A DNA stretch of 64,000 nt, taken from positions 5,108,001 to 5,172,000 of the forward strand of contig NZ_JAUSYV010000001.1 in NCBI RefSeq assembly GCF_030817055.1. Reading direction: 5' to 3'. Positions within the stretch are counted from its first letter, which is position 1. The number at the start of each line of letters is the position of its first letter. Positions 42,159 to 52,084 of this stretch are shown here, piece after piece. Both the position numbers and the translations under genes were made by a program. The notes beneath the pieces are model-generated. The model saw only the letters and a program-made list of their open reading frames with translations. It did no database searches and had not been told where the DNA came from. This DNA comes from Bacillus sp. V2I10. Lineage in GTDB: Bacteria; Bacillota; Bacilli; Bacillales; Bacillaceae.

Positions 42159-43386
42159 TCCTTTCTAAGCAAGATTGATCTGCTTTATTCCCATTCTTAT
42201 AGACAGATTCAATTCGTGCTCTTCTTGCTACAGCTTCAGCTGAACAGCTTGCATCCACTAAAATAAAGTCTGCCGGGTCCCCGACTTTCGGCCAAACTTG
42301 TTCACCTGCATCATTAAGAGGAGTGACACCTCCTGAGGCATATTTCCAAGATCTATTTAATGAAAATTCATCAATATAACGGAAACGTTCCGCTAAAATA
42401 CTTAATTTTTCCACTGTATCCCCAGTTCCAAATGGAGACCAATGATCAGTAAGACTGTCGTGGCCAACAGATACTTTTAATCCATGTTGATCTAATGCAG
42501 GAATTGGAATAGTAGGACGATTTATCGGAACAGTAGTTGTAATATCAATTTCTTGTTCTTTTAATACATTCATAATATCTAAGAGAGGCTGACCTTCTAG
42601 ATCACCCAGTGCAATAGCATGACTGATTGTCACTTTCCCCTTCATTTTGGCTTCTTTCGTAAAATCAGCAAGACGTTCAAAAGTAAAGGCTCCTAATGAA
42701 TTCGGTTCATGGAGATGAATATCTATACCTGCATTGTGTTCTGCCGCAATATCAAATGTTGTCCATAAAGATTGTTCAATATTTCGGTCGATTGTCGCTG
42801 GATCCACTCCGCCTACATGTGTTGCTCCATTTTTCATTGCATCTCTAATTAATTGCACAGAGCCACTTCGCAATAACCCATGCTGAGGGAAGGCAACAAT
42901 TTCATAGGTTATAAATTTTTTATATTTTTCTAGCGCACTTACTGTTACTTCAAGATTTTTCAGGCCAGATGTAGGTTCAACATTACAGTGTGTTCTGATA
43001 TGTGTATGGCCATTTTGCAGCAGCAGCTCAATCATTTTCTCTGCGCGTCTTTGAGCAAATGGAAATTGTTTAGGAAGCAATTCCTTTTCTTCCTCTATTC
43101 TGGTGAAAATGCCATTTGTAATAGGACGGCACGCTTTCCATGGCCCGCTATAATACGTTTTATCAATATGAATGTGCATTTCACGAAAAGATGGCAGCAT
43201 GAGCTTTCCTTTTGCATCAACAACAGGTAAAGAATTGTTGATCTCGCTTTCATCTGCTGTCATGGACGTTAGTTTTCCATTTTCTATTTTCAAATGGAAC
43301 TCTTGTGCAACGGTCCCGGTAACTGCGCCATTTTCTTTTTTAAATCCCGTTTCAAGCCTGACATTTTTCAGCCAAAATGTATTCAC
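42127..43386 (-). CDS. CodA-like amidohydrolase/deaminase (first paralogue)
   Basis: A 419-residue member of the same deaminase subgroup. REMHIHIDKTYYSG gives the HxH metal site, GIDIHLHEPNSLG and TISHAIALGD the next ligands, and VGHDSLTDHWSPFGTGD the catalytic Asp. Start is a GTG at 43384-43386 with GGGAGG nearby; the longer frame to 43461 reads into the leader. It lies 84 bases after the substrate-binding lipoprotein gene, so transported substrate and hydrolase are likely coordinated. Candidate substrates are pyrimidine- or pterin-like bases or N-heterocycles; sequence alone cannot decide. Confidence 0.85.
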   Translation of the reverse strand: MNTFWLKNVRLETGFKKENGAVTGTVAQEFHLKIENGKLTSMTADESEINNSLPVVDAKGKLMLPSFREMHIHIDKTYYSGPWKACRPITNGIFTRIEEEKELLPKQFPFAQRRAEKMIELLLQNGHTHIRTHCNVEPTSGLKNLEVTVSALEKYKKFITYEIVAFPQHGLLRSGSVQLIRDAMKNGATHVGGVDPATIDRNIEQSLWTTFDIAAEHNAGIDIHLHEPNSLGAFTFERLADFTKEAKMKGKVTISHAIALGDLEGQPLLDIMNVLKEQEIDITTTVPINRPTIPIPALDQHGLKVSVGHDSLTDHWSPFGTGDTVEKLSILAERFRYIDEFSLNRSWKYASGGVTPLNDAGEQVWPKVGDPADFILVDASCSAEAVARRARIESVYKNGNKADQSCLERNDELEMAEER

Positions 43387-43470
43387 TATAAAGTTCCTCC
43401 CATATTGATTTTTTCTATTAACCACGGATGGTGACCCAGAGCTCTTTTTCGCCTGAGCCACCTATTCCTC

Positions 43471-45054
43471 TTACTCTAGCGTAACGTCATTTACCATTAA
43501 ATAGTTAACAGCATTAAGCCAGAAGTCATTTACTTCGTTGTTATATATGGCCATGTGCTCGTAGTTTCTAATTGGAATGTACACAGCATCGTCCATTTCG
43601 ATGGCCATCGCTTCCTCATAAAGCTTTTTTCTCACTTCTGGGTCTGTTTCTTTTCTGGCTTGTTCAATGAGCTGATCGACTTTTTTGTTCGTATAGTAGA
43701 AATGATTTCCCGGTGAACCATGAGAGTCGGAGTGGAACAAGTTATACTGATTATAATCTCCATCTCCTGTGGCATTTCCCCACCCTCCAATAAACATGTC
43801 TTGTTCACCTTTATCCACCGCTTCAATATAGGCTCCATACTCTAATACTTGAATATTTACTTTAACGCCAATCCCTTTTAACTGTGACTGGATGACCTCT
43901 GCCATATTAATTCTCTCTTTACGATCACTTGTTATTAACGTTAACTCCAATCCGTCTTTGAAACCGGATTCTTTCAGCAAATCTTTTGCTTTATTTGGGT
44001 CATACTCGTACGGCTTTATTTCTTTGCTGTATCCGAATACTTTTGGGCTCATTGCCGCATTGGCTAATGTTCCTGCCCCATTGTAAACCCCTTTTATTAT
44101 CGCTTCTCTTTCAATGGCAGAAGAAATCGCTTGGCGTACCTTCACATTATCAAAAGGAGCTTTTTGTGTATTAAATCCAATGTATTCAACGGCCAGTCCT
44201 TCTGTCCGATAGAGGTTAAGAGTTTCTGAGTTATTAATTCTATCAATTTCCGTTACAGGCACCTGATCATTGATATGAGCTTCCCCTGTTTCAACCATCG
44301 CAATCCGGGTAGAATCCTCTGGAACGACTTCAAATTCAATACCATCAATAAGCGGTTTCTCTCCCCAGTATTTATCATTTTTCACAAGGGTAATAGACTC
44401 GCCTGATTTCCAGGATTCAAATTTAAATGGTCCAGTTCCAACTGGTTTTTTCGATAAGGTATCTGAACTTTCTTCTATTGCTTTGGGACTTATAATACTC
44501 CCTTCATTACTGGCTAAAATCGAAAGGAGAGGGGCATATGGAGTACTAAGTTTGATTTGAACCTTGTTCTCATCAAGAACGGTCACTTCCTTAATCATGC
44601 CGAGCTTATCCTTTTGAGGGGATCCTGTCTTTGGATCTATCAAACGATCCAAGGTTTTCTTTACAGCAATTGCATTAAACTTGGAAGTGTCGTGGAATGT
44701 AATCCCTTCATTTAAAGTGAATTCCCATGTAGTATCATCAGTCTGTTCCCAGCTTTTAGCCAATCCGGGAACAATTTTCATGTCCTTATCAAATGTGACC
44801 AATGTTTCATATACCTTTTGATATAAAACATTTGCTGAGGGAATATCCGTAATAAAATGAGGATCTAGATTGGTGGCATCAGATAGTCGAACGACCTTGA
44901 GAACTCCTCCACTCTTCTTACCGCTTTCATCACTTGATGCTGTTTCATTACCAGTACTGCCAGTAGAACATGCTTGCACCAAAAGCATCGACATGATGAT
45001 GAATAGAACCATAAGACCTTTCATACTCTTCTTAAGCTTTCTTGAATGACTCAT
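43471..45054 (-). CDS. peptide/nickel-type ABC transporter substrate-binding lipoprotein
   Basis: A 527-residue family 5 (OppA/DppA/GsiB-like) binding protein. A lipoprotein signal ends MLLVQACSTGS. The mature protein shows VVRLSDATNLDPHFITDIPS, then LAKSWEQTDDTTWEFTLNEG and KKPVGTGPFKFESWKSGESI, family signatures. It delivers substrate to the divergently encoded permeases at 45242-47089. The gene is upstream of the two amidohydrolases in the same direction. It resembles proteins annotated as glutathione-binding, but the hydrolases argue for a non-peptide ligand. Confidence 0.88.
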   Translation of the reverse strand: MSHSRKLKKSMKGLMVLFIIMSMLLVQACSTGSTGNETASSDESGKKSGGVLKVVRLSDATNLDPHFITDIPSANVLYQKVYETLVTFDKDMKIVPGLAKSWEQTDDTTWEFTLNEGITFHDTSKFNAIAVKKTLDRLIDPKTGSPQKDKLGMIKEVTVLDENKVQIKLSTPYAPLLSILASNEGSIISPKAIEESSDTLSKKPVGTGPFKFESWKSGESITLVKNDKYWGEKPLIDGIEFEVVPEDSTRIAMVETGEAHINDQVPVTEIDRINNSETLNLYRTEGLAVEYIGFNTQKAPFDNVKVRQAISSAIEREAIIKGVYNGAGTLANAAMSPKVFGYSKEIKPYEYDPNKAKDLLKESGFKDGLELTLITSDRKERINMAEVIQSQLKGIGVKVNIQVLEYGAYIEAVDKGEQDMFIGGWGNATGDGDYNQYNLFHSDSHGSPGNHFYYTNKKVDQLIEQARKETDPEVRKKLYEEAMAIEMDDAVYIPIRNYEHMAIYNNEVNDFWLNAVNYLMVNDVTLE

Positions 45055-45156
45055 TTTTCCCCTTCTTCCTTTTTTATGTTTGCAAGGCTTATTTGCATTA
45101 TAAAAAAGAAATCACAGAATTTTTTGCAATATCTTTACTTGTTTTTTTACTATTTT

Positions 45157-45176
45157 GACAATTCTAAAAGATTGTC
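45157..45176. promoter_or_regulatory. inverted repeat in the divergent intergenic region
   Basis: GACAATTCTAAAAGATTGTC: 6-bp arms GACAAT/ATTGTC with an 8-bp spacer, midway between the binding-protein gene and the divergent permease operon. A possible operator for the AraC-type response regulator encoded at 49937. Confidence 0.35.
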
Positions 45177-45241
45177 TATTTTTTTCTTTCTGCTTCCACT
45201 ATCTTTAGGTTACACAAAAAAAAATTTAATGAGGGGGACAC

Positions 45242-46150
45242 ATGATGACCACAGAACTAAAGGCCAAAGAGGTACAAAAAAGCTATGCTGAACCTGGCCC
45301 ATCACTGTTCAGCGAAGGATTACTGCGATTTTGGGAACCCTTTTCTAAAAACAAAGCAGCCGTAGTCGGCGGGGCGATTATCCTTTTTTATATTTTAATT
45401 GCCCTTTTTGCTCCGCTGCTTGCTGCACATGATCCATTTGAAATTCAATTAGACAAAAAGCTCCAGCAGCCGAGCTTTGAGCATTGGATGGGAACAGATG
45501 ATAAAGGAAGGGATATTATGGCAAGAATCCTCTATGGTTCAAGATTATCCATGGGAATCGGATTTGCTGCAGTATCATTTGGTGCATTTTTCGGAATCAT
45601 CATGGGACTTGCAGCAGGATTTTATGGCGGCTGGGTAGATACAATGATCAGCAGGATTTTAGATGTTATGCTCGCTTTCCCTGGAATTCTGTTAGCACTT
45701 GCCATTATCAGTGCGCTAGGACCCAGTCTAGTAAATGTCATGATTGCTGTTGGAATATTTTCAGTTCCATTATTCGCAAGGGTAGTGAGAGGCTCTACTA
45801 TGGAAATAAAAAAACTCGAATATATCGACGCCATTCGTTCATTGGGAGCAAATGATGGGACAATTATTTTTAAGCACATCCTGCCGAATATCCTATCACC
45901 TATTATTATTCAAGGAACATTGCGATTAGCAACAGCTATTCTTTCAGCCGCAGGCCTTTCTTTCTTAGGCTTGGGAGCTCAGCCCCCCTCACCCGAATGG
46001 GGAACGATGCTTTCCAGCGGCAGAGATTTTCTGTTCAGTGCTCCATATATCGCATTATTCCCAGGACTAGCCATTTCCGTTCTTGTTCTCGGGTTCAACT
46101 TATTTGGAGACGGATTGCGTGATGCTTTGGATCCGCGGCTAAAATCATAA
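45242..46150 (+). CDS. ABC transporter permease (DppC/GsiD-like)
   Basis: A 302-residue permease with the N-terminal OppC extension (FSKNKAAVVGGAIILFYILI), the GTDDKGRDIMARILYGSRLS motif and the EAA loop YIDAIRSLGANDGTIIFKHILP. Six membrane helices. GAGGGGG lies before the ATG. It is first of a four-gene ABC operon (C-B-D-F order), with a 18-base gap to the next permease. Confidence 0.9.
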   Translation: MMTTELKAKEVQKSYAEPGPSLFSEGLLRFWEPFSKNKAAVVGGAIILFYILIALFAPLLAAHDPFEIQLDKKLQQPSFEHWMGTDDKGRDIMARILYGSRLSMGIGFAAVSFGAFFGIIMGLAAGFYGGWVDTMISRILDVMLAFPGILLALAIISALGPSLVNVMIAVGIFSVPLFARVVRGSTMEIKKLEYIDAIRSLGANDGTIIFKHILPNILSPIIIQGTLRLATAILSAAGLSFLGLGAQPPSPEWGTMLSSGRDFLFSAPYIALFPGLAISVLVLGFNLFGDGLRDALDPRLKS

Positions 46151-46168
46151 TGAACAGGAGGAGAAATC

Positions 46169-47089
46169 ATGATATTTTATCTTTTTCGAAGATTACTGGA
46201 AATAATCCCAGTCATATTTGGAGTAACACTCGTTGTATTTCTAATTATGCAGATGGTGCCAGGGGATCCAGCAGTATTACTTGCAGGTGAAGGTGCATCG
46301 AAAGAAACAATCAATCAAATACGAGAAGAATTAGGTCTCAATGGACCTCTATACATGCAATATGGCGATTATATCCTAAATGTCTTTCAAGGAGACTTGG
46401 GAACCTCGTTAAAAAGTCAGCAGCCTGTCCTTCAAGAGGTCCTTGCAAGACTGCCCATTACAATTGAATTAGCGTTCTACAGCATTATGATTACCATTGT
46501 CCTTGGAATGGCAGCAGGTATTATCTCGGCAGTAAGACCATACTCTCCCACTGATATTACTGTCATGATTGTGGCCTTATTAGGGATTTCTCTTCCAAGC
46601 TTCTGGCTTGGAATGCTTTTAATGTATGTTTTCTCCGTTAAACTGCACCTATTGCCTGTTGCAGGATGGGACAGTATCCTCCACATTATTTTACCTGCCT
46701 TTACCCTTGGGTTAGGCGGCGCTGCAATCGTAGCCAGAATGACCCGCTCGAGTATGCTCGAAGTTGTGCGAAAGGATTATATCCGCACGGCTCAAGCGAA
46801 AGGTCTAAAAGGATACGTCATTATTTATAAACATGCACTTCGTAATGCTCTAATACCAGTTATCACTGTAGTAGGGCTTCAATTTGGGGCTTTACTTGGC
46901 GGAACGGTTTTGATCGAATCCGTTTTTGCCATTAACGGTCTCGGGCGTATGATCGTAGATTCCATACGCATGCGGGATTTGCCAATGGTACAAGGCGGCG
47001 TTCTCATTGCCTCCCTCGTCTTCGTTTTTGTTAACTTATTTGTTGATATTTTATATCGATTCTTTAATAAACGAATCGAGCTAAATTAG
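46169..47089 (+). CDS. ABC transporter permease (DppB/GsiC-like)
   Basis: A 306-residue permease: LFRRLLEIIPVIFGVTLVVF, then MVPGDPAVLLAGEGAS, the periplasmic loop typical of DppB/GsiC, GISLPSFWLGMLLMYVFSVK, and the EAA loop YIRTAQAKGLKGYVIIYKHA. Pairs with the upstream DppC-like protein. ACAGGAGGAG ribosome site. Confidence 0.9.
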   Translation: MIFYLFRRLLEIIPVIFGVTLVVFLIMQMVPGDPAVLLAGEGASKETINQIREELGLNGPLYMQYGDYILNVFQGDLGTSLKSQQPVLQEVLARLPITIELAFYSIMITIVLGMAAGIISAVRPYSPTDITVMIVALLGISLPSFWLGMLLMYVFSVKLHLLPVAGWDSILHIILPAFTLGLGGAAIVARMTRSSMLEVVRKDYIRTAQAKGLKGYVIIYKHALRNALIPVITVVGLQFGALLGGTVLIESVFAINGLGRMIVDSIRMRDLPMVQGGVLIASLVFVFVNLFVDILYRFFNKRIELN

Positions 47090-47101
47090 GAGTGATCTGG
47101 T

Positions 47102-48106
47102 ATGAATAACAAAGTTGTGCTGAAAGTAAATAATCTCAAAACCTATTTTTCATCAAAAAAGGGCGTAACCAAAGCTGTCGATGGCATTGATTTTGTTTTG
47201 CATGAAGGGGAAACCCTTGGGATTGTCGGAGAATCAGGCTGTGGAAAAAGTATGACATCGCTTTCCATCCTTCGTCTTATCCCTTCTCCCCCGGGGAAAA
47301 TTGTTGATGGAACAATTAACTTTAAAGGGAAAGATATTTTACAAATGTCTGAGAAAGAGCTGCGTCAGATGAGAGGAAATCAAATTTCGATGATTTTCCA
47401 AGAACCAATGACCTCTTTAAATCCAGTTATACCGGTTGGAGAACAAATTGCTGAAGCGATACGGGTTCATCAAAAGCTGTCCAAAAAGGCCTCGTGGAAA
47501 AAAGCTGTTGAGATGCTGGATCTCGTTGGGATACCTTCTCCTGATAAACGGGCAAAACAGGAGCCATTTCAGTTAAGCGGAGGAATGCGGCAGCGGGTAA
47601 TGATTGCAATGGCTCTGGCTTGTAATCCGGAGATATTAATTGCAGACGAACCGACTACAGCACTTGATGTAACTATACAAGCGCAAATCCTGGAATTAAT
47701 GAAAGATCTTCAAAAGAAATTAAATATGGGCATTATTTTTATCACTCATGATCTTGGTGTTGTTGCTGAATTATGTGACAAAGTTGCAGTTATGTACGCA
47801 GGACAGATCGTTGAATACAGTACAACTGAACAGCTCTTTAATAAACCAAAACACCCATACACAATCGGTCTAATGTCCTCTCTGCCCAAATTACATGAAG
47901 ATCAGGAAGAATTACAAACAATGAAAGGCAATGTCCCATCCCCATACGATATGCCAAAAGGATGCCATTTTTCCCCTCGATGTCCGTCAGCAACAGCGCA
48001 ATGCCATGAGGAGGAACCATCACTTGCTATTTTAGAAGATGGCAGCCAAATTCGCTGTTTCCTTTATACCCCAGACTCACAAAGAAAAGGAGTGAAAGCA
48101 AAATGA
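47102..48106 (+). CDS. ABC transporter ATP-binding protein (DppD/OppD-like)
   Basis: A 334-residue ATPase with Walker A GESGCGKSM, Q-loop IFQEPMTSLNPVIPV, signature QLSGGMRQRVMIAMAL and Walker B EILIADEPTTALDVT. The C-terminal oligopeptide-type domain CHFSPRCPSATAQCHEEEPS holds cysteines that in relatives bind an Fe-S cluster. It overlaps the next ATPase by 4 bases. Confidence 0.92.
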   Translation: MNNKVVLKVNNLKTYFSSKKGVTKAVDGIDFVLHEGETLGIVGESGCGKSMTSLSILRLIPSPPGKIVDGTINFKGKDILQMSEKELRQMRGNQISMIFQEPMTSLNPVIPVGEQIAEAIRVHQKLSKKASWKKAVEMLDLVGIPSPDKRAKQEPFQLSGGMRQRVMIAMALACNPEILIADEPTTALDVTIQAQILELMKDLQKKLNMGIIFITHDLGVVAELCDKVAVMYAGQIVEYSTTEQLFNKPKHPYTIGLMSSLPKLHEDQEELQTMKGNVPSPYDMPKGCHFSPRCPSATAQCHEEEPSLAILEDGSQIRCFLYTPDSQRKGVKAK

Positions 48107-49086
48107 CAGAAGCGATAGCAGTAAAAAGGCCATTATTAGAAATCAGCGGACTCAAGCAATACTTTCCTGTTAAACGTGAATCTCTGTTTCAGCCCAAACA
48201 GGAAGTAAAAGCAGTTGATGACATCAGCTTCACCCTATATGAAGGAGAAACATTAAGTATTGTTGGGGAATCCGGATGCGGAAAATCAACTACCGGCCGT
48301 GCCATCCTGCAGCTGGATAAACCAACTGAGGGAGTCGTTAAATATAATGGCATTGACCTAACCAGTCTATCTAAAAGAGACTTAAGAAAAATGAGAGGTG
48401 ATATTCAAGTTATCTTTCAGGATCCATATGCATCGTTAAACCCGCGTCAAACCGTAAGAAAAATGTTGAAAGAAGCGATGACTATTCAGAAGGTGCTTCC
48501 GCCATCACAGCAAGAGCCAAGAATGAAAGAGCTCTTAGATTATGTCGGTCTTCCTCTTGCTTCATTAGACCGTTTACCCCATGAATTCAGCGGTGGCCAA
48601 AGACAAAGAATCGGCATCGCCCGTGCGCTTGCAGTTAACCCAAAAATCATCATTTGTGATGAAGCCGTCTCTGCTCTCGATGTTTCCATTCAAGCACAGA
48701 TTTTGAATTTATTAAAACGGCTTCAAAAAGAGCTGCAATTAACGTACCTATTTATCTCACACGATCTTAGTGTGGTAAGACATATTTCTGATCGGGTGAT
48801 GGTCATGTATTTAGGGAAGCTTGTGGAGACAGGCTCAAAACACCAATTGTTTCAGGAGCCGCAGCATCCCTATACAAAAGCTTTACTATCAGCAATTCCA
48901 GTGGCAGACATTTCAGTAAAGAAAAAAGAGAGAATCATTTTAAAAGGAGATGTCCCTTCTCCTTTTAATCCGCCGTCTGGATGCAAATTCCATACTCGCT
49001 GTCCTTTAGCAACAGATCTATGTATAGCTGAACTCCCCCCTATGATTGGCAACGATGGTCATTTTTCCCGCTGTCATTACGTTTAA
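48103..49086 (+). CDS. ABC transporter ATP-binding protein (DppF/OppF-like)
   Basis: A 327-residue ATPase. Walker A GESGCGKSTTGRAIL, Q-loop VIFQDPYASLNPRQTV, signature EFSGGQRQRIGIARALA, Walker B IIICDEAVSALDVS (Ala-Val replacing the commoner Pro-Thr, as in many OppF) and C-terminal GCKFHTRCPLATDLCIAELP. It completes the importer. Confidence 0.92.
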   Translation: MTEAIAVKRPLLEISGLKQYFPVKRESLFQPKQEVKAVDDISFTLYEGETLSIVGESGCGKSTTGRAILQLDKPTEGVVKYNGIDLTSLSKRDLRKMRGDIQVIFQDPYASLNPRQTVRKMLKEAMTIQKVLPPSQQEPRMKELLDYVGLPLASLDRLPHEFSGGQRQRIGIARALAVNPKIIICDEAVSALDVSIQAQILNLLKRLQKELQLTYLFISHDLSVVRHISDRVMVMYLGKLVETGSKHQLFQEPQHPYTKALLSAIPVADISVKKKERIILKGDVPSPFNPPSGCKFHTRCPLATDLCIAELPPMIGNDGHFSRCHYV

Positions 49087-49151
49087 TAGGTGTTTTCAGA
49101 ATCTTCTTTTTCTACTAGAATAGATACATAATTAGTTCAGGGAGTCCAACA

Positions 49152-49934
49152 ATGATTACACTTGAGTCCTTTTCCTTCTATATCATGATTTGTGTTTTAG
49201 CCCCTTTACTTGGGGCTTTTAGCTTATTGTTCTTATTCATTTTTGAGAAAAGATTAGATCAATTAAAAAAGGAAAAAACAGAGTTAATGCTGAAACAGGA
49301 GCTTCAAGAAGCAAAATACAATCAGCTTAGCCGTCAAATACAGCCGCATTTCTTTTTTAATACACTGAATGTCATCCTTAGTTTAGCAAGATTAAACAGA
49401 AGAGAAGAACTGATTTCTTCCATCGAAGTTCTCTCTAAGTACTTAAAATTCAAATACAAAGAAACAGAACCTTTCATCACGATTGAAGAGGAAGCAAGAT
49501 ACACACAGTACTATCTGGATATTCAAAAAATCCGCTTCAGAGAAAGACTTGAAATCATATGGAAGACAGAGAATGAGGTTTTAAGCGCCCTTATCCCCCC
49601 TTTTTTATTGCAGACTCTTGTTGAGAATTCTTTTAAACATGGATTAGAAAAGACACCCGGCAATGTCAAATTAATCATCTCTATTAGAGAAGAAAACGAA
49701 CATATTCAATTAGATGTATGGAATACCTCTTCTCCTGATGTTGATTGCGCATCTTATCAGGAAGACGATGAAATAGGCTTAGGCCTATTGAATATTCAAA
49801 AAAGGCTGCAAATGCTGTTTCCGCTAAAACAGACCTATCTTAAACTGCAGCAAGAAGAGCATGGGACAAACGTTCAAACTCTCTGGCCAAAATTATTGAT
49901 AGAAGATCGCTATAATTTCCTAAAGGAGAGTTAG
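49152..49934 (+). CDS. LytS/YesM-type sensor histidine kinase
   Basis: A 260-residue kinase with a single N-terminal membrane helix (ICVLAPLLGAFSLLFLFIFE), a coiled linker, the H-box QIQPHFFFNTLNVILSLARL (phospho-His in QPHF) and the N-box LVENSFKHGLEK followed by IGLGLLNIQKRL. It has no extracellular sensor domain, so it either senses through the membrane or needs a partner, perhaps the ABC transporter or its binding protein. It is 65 bases after the ABC operon and 2 bases before the response regulator. Confidence 0.9.
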   Translation: MITLESFSFYIMICVLAPLLGAFSLLFLFIFEKRLDQLKKEKTELMLKQELQEAKYNQLSRQIQPHFFFNTLNVILSLARLNRREELISSIEVLSKYLKFKYKETEPFITIEEEARYTQYYLDIQKIRFRERLEIIWKTENEVLSALIPPFLLQTLVENSFKHGLEKTPGNVKLIISIREENEHIQLDVWNTSSPDVDCASYQEDDEIGLGLLNIQKRLQMLFPLKQTYLKLQQEEHGTNVQTLWPKLLIEDRYNFLKES

Positions 49935-49936
49935 AC

Positions 49937-50623
49937 ATGCATATCCTACTAGTCGATGATGAACCCCTTGAATTAGAACAACTCGAATATATCATTCAGC
50001 ACCGATTTCCTTATTGGACAATTCATAAAGCAATCGATGCATCTAAAGCACTAAAAGTGATTCATGAACATCCTATATCACTTGCTCTTCTGGATATTCA
50101 GCTGCCAGGTAAATCCGGCATTGATCTTGGTCTTGAATTAAAAAGTCAAAAAAAACTGGACATCGTGATGGTAACGGCTTTTCAATCGTTTGATTATGCG
50201 CAGGCTTCCATTCGTTTAGGAGCAAAAGATTATATTACCAAGCCGATTATTGAAGAAGAGCTGTGCAAGATATTAGAGAACTATCAGCATTCGGATGTTC
50301 AATCACACATCATTCAAGAAGCAATAAATATTATCCATGAACAATATAGCCAAAAACTCTCCCTCTCCTTTCTGGCGAATCAAATCCATATCAACAGTGC
50401 CTATTTAAGCAGGAAGTTTCACGAAGAAATGAAAATCAGTTTCTCTGAATATCTAAATGAGTATCGAATTGAAATGGCGAAACAATTACTGCAGGATTCA
50501 GAGAAATCCATATCTTCTATTTCAGAAGAGTGCGGATTTAACAGCCAGCATTATTTTAGCGTTTTATTTAAAAAACAGACTGGTTTATCACCGAGAGAAT
50601 ACAGGCTAAGAGAGAAGGTTTAA
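49937..50623 (+). CDS. AraC-type response regulator
   Basis: A 228-residue regulator: receiver domain with acidic LLVDDEP, phospho-acceptor Asp53 in LALLDIQLPGKSG and the lysine in GAKDYITKPI, directly followed by an AraC-type double helix-turn-helix (LSLSFLANQIHINSAYLSRK, then SISSISEECGFNSQHYFSVL, FKKQTGLSPREYR). It lacks the large middle domain seen in YesN. Likely controls the transporter and amidohydrolase genes through the divergent promoter region. Confidence 0.92.
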   Translation: MHILLVDDEPLELEQLEYIIQHRFPYWTIHKAIDASKALKVIHEHPISLALLDIQLPGKSGIDLGLELKSQKKLDIVMVTAFQSFDYAQASIRLGAKDYITKPIIEEELCKILENYQHSDVQSHIIQEAINIIHEQYSQKLSLSFLANQIHINSAYLSRKFHEEMKISFSEYLNEYRIEMAKQLLQDSEKSISSISEECGFNSQHYFSVLFKKQTGLSPREYRLREKV

Positions 50624-50625
50624 CT

Positions 50626-51939
50626 ATGAAGCAGGGAGTCTATCAACATTATATTCAAGGAGGCATTAAATTTGGGATTGCATATGGCGTCGTTTCTCTT
50701 TTAGCGAGATGGATTACAGGCAATACCATTCTTTCATCACCGGAAACGCTTGTTAAATATGGACTTTTAGGAGGGGTGGGCTACGCATTAATGGGAGCCT
50801 TTGCGCTCTTTTCTTTTGGCTGGATCGCCCCTATCATACGAGAACGGTTTCCAGATGCCATGACAATTGGCGATGTCTTAACGACAAGGCTCAAGGGGAA
50901 TTCCTACTGGTTTGTGATGATAGTTTTATTGATTACAAGTGTTGACTCCCTTTTTATCCAGTCCCTTGGAGCAGGTATATTGCTTCATTTGCTGTTTGAC
51001 ATTCCTGTTTTTGCTGGGCTGTTCATTTTTTTTGTTTACTGCTTTTTACTTGGAGGAATAGGCGGCATGAAGAAAATCCATCAATTTGAGGGGGTACATA
51101 TTTCCCTTATTTTTGCTGCTATTATTCTTATACCCGTTTATTTTTTTATCCAAGAAGGGATTTTTCCTGTTTATGATGGCCTTCATCTCTATCATCCCTA
51201 CTTATTATTTCTCAAAAACAGTTCTGTCACCCCCTTTGTCCTGACTGCTCTATTAATTGGATTTGGGCAGGTCTTGATTGATAGAGCAAGCTGGCAGCGA
51301 CTCTATCTTATTGAAAAAAAGAAAATCAGAACGACCTTCATGATGTCGGGTATCATTTGGGCAACTATCCCCATTGCCTTTTCCGGAATGATTGTTATAG
51401 CTATTTTCAGTGAAGGTTATGAAAACCTCTACTCCGTTCTGTTCAAGCTCATCGATAAAATGGACTCATTATTTTTATTAGCGCTATTTATCGGGTGCTG
51501 TTTTAGTGCTCTCGCCTCTACAGTAGCTGCAGAACTGCATTCAACGGCAATTATGATAGTCCGAAATATTCTTACTATCAAATTCAATTGGAACGAACGT
51601 ACCCAGCTGAAAAATTCTTACATCGCTGCAGGTGTTCTCTCTCTGGCACTGTTTGCTATTAGTTCATTCCTGTCTCCCAGTTTACTTGAGCTTATTTTCT
51701 TTTTTGGGCAAGTCTATGCATCCATTATCCCAACAATGGCGGCAGTCATTTTCTATCGCAAGGAAATTCCTGCTTACCTGCCATATTGCTCATTAGCTGG
51801 CTGGGCGGCGGGGACGGCAGCTCTTTTTTATCAATCGTCTATTGCCTCTATCTGGATTAGCTTTGTCACGGCAAGTATATTGGTCTTTTTATATCTTATG
51901 GGAAATCAGGCAAAGTATTTATATCGCGGAACTGGCTGA
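50626..51939 (+). CDS. sodium:solute symporter-like permease
   Basis: A 437-residue multi-pass protein of about 12-13 helices, 2 bases after the response regulator. GGVGYALMGAFALFSFGWIA, RERFPDAMTIGDVLTTRLKG, and a GQVLIDRASWQRLYLIEKKK segment recall SSS-family transporters, with the D-R-x-x-W-Q-R motif seen in that family. It might import the same nutrient as the ABC transporter or a product. Substrate unknown. Confidence 0.65.
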   Translation: MKQGVYQHYIQGGIKFGIAYGVVSLLARWITGNTILSSPETLVKYGLLGGVGYALMGAFALFSFGWIAPIIRERFPDAMTIGDVLTTRLKGNSYWFVMIVLLITSVDSLFIQSLGAGILLHLLFDIPVFAGLFIFFVYCFLLGGIGGMKKIHQFEGVHISLIFAAIILIPVYFFIQEGIFPVYDGLHLYHPYLLFLKNSSVTPFVLTALLIGFGQVLIDRASWQRLYLIEKKKIRTTFMMSGIIWATIPIAFSGMIVIAIFSEGYENLYSVLFKLIDKMDSLFLLALFIGCCFSALASTVAAELHSTAIMIVRNILTIKFNWNERTQLKNSYIAAGVLSLALFAISSFLSPSLLELIFFFGQVYASIIPTMAAVIFYRKEIPAYLPYCSLAGWAAGTAALFYQSSIASIWISFVTASILVFLYLMGNQAKYLYRGTG

Positions 51940-52084
51940 GAATAAGCCGCTCTCTATCCTTTCCCATACCCGAGTTGTGTTTTGAATGATTTTTCCAAAT
52001 AGACCATAACAGCAAGAATGAGGACGAAATGGATCCAGTTTCCTTGTTAAAATTGGAACATCCAAAACATTAGGAGGCTGTAAA

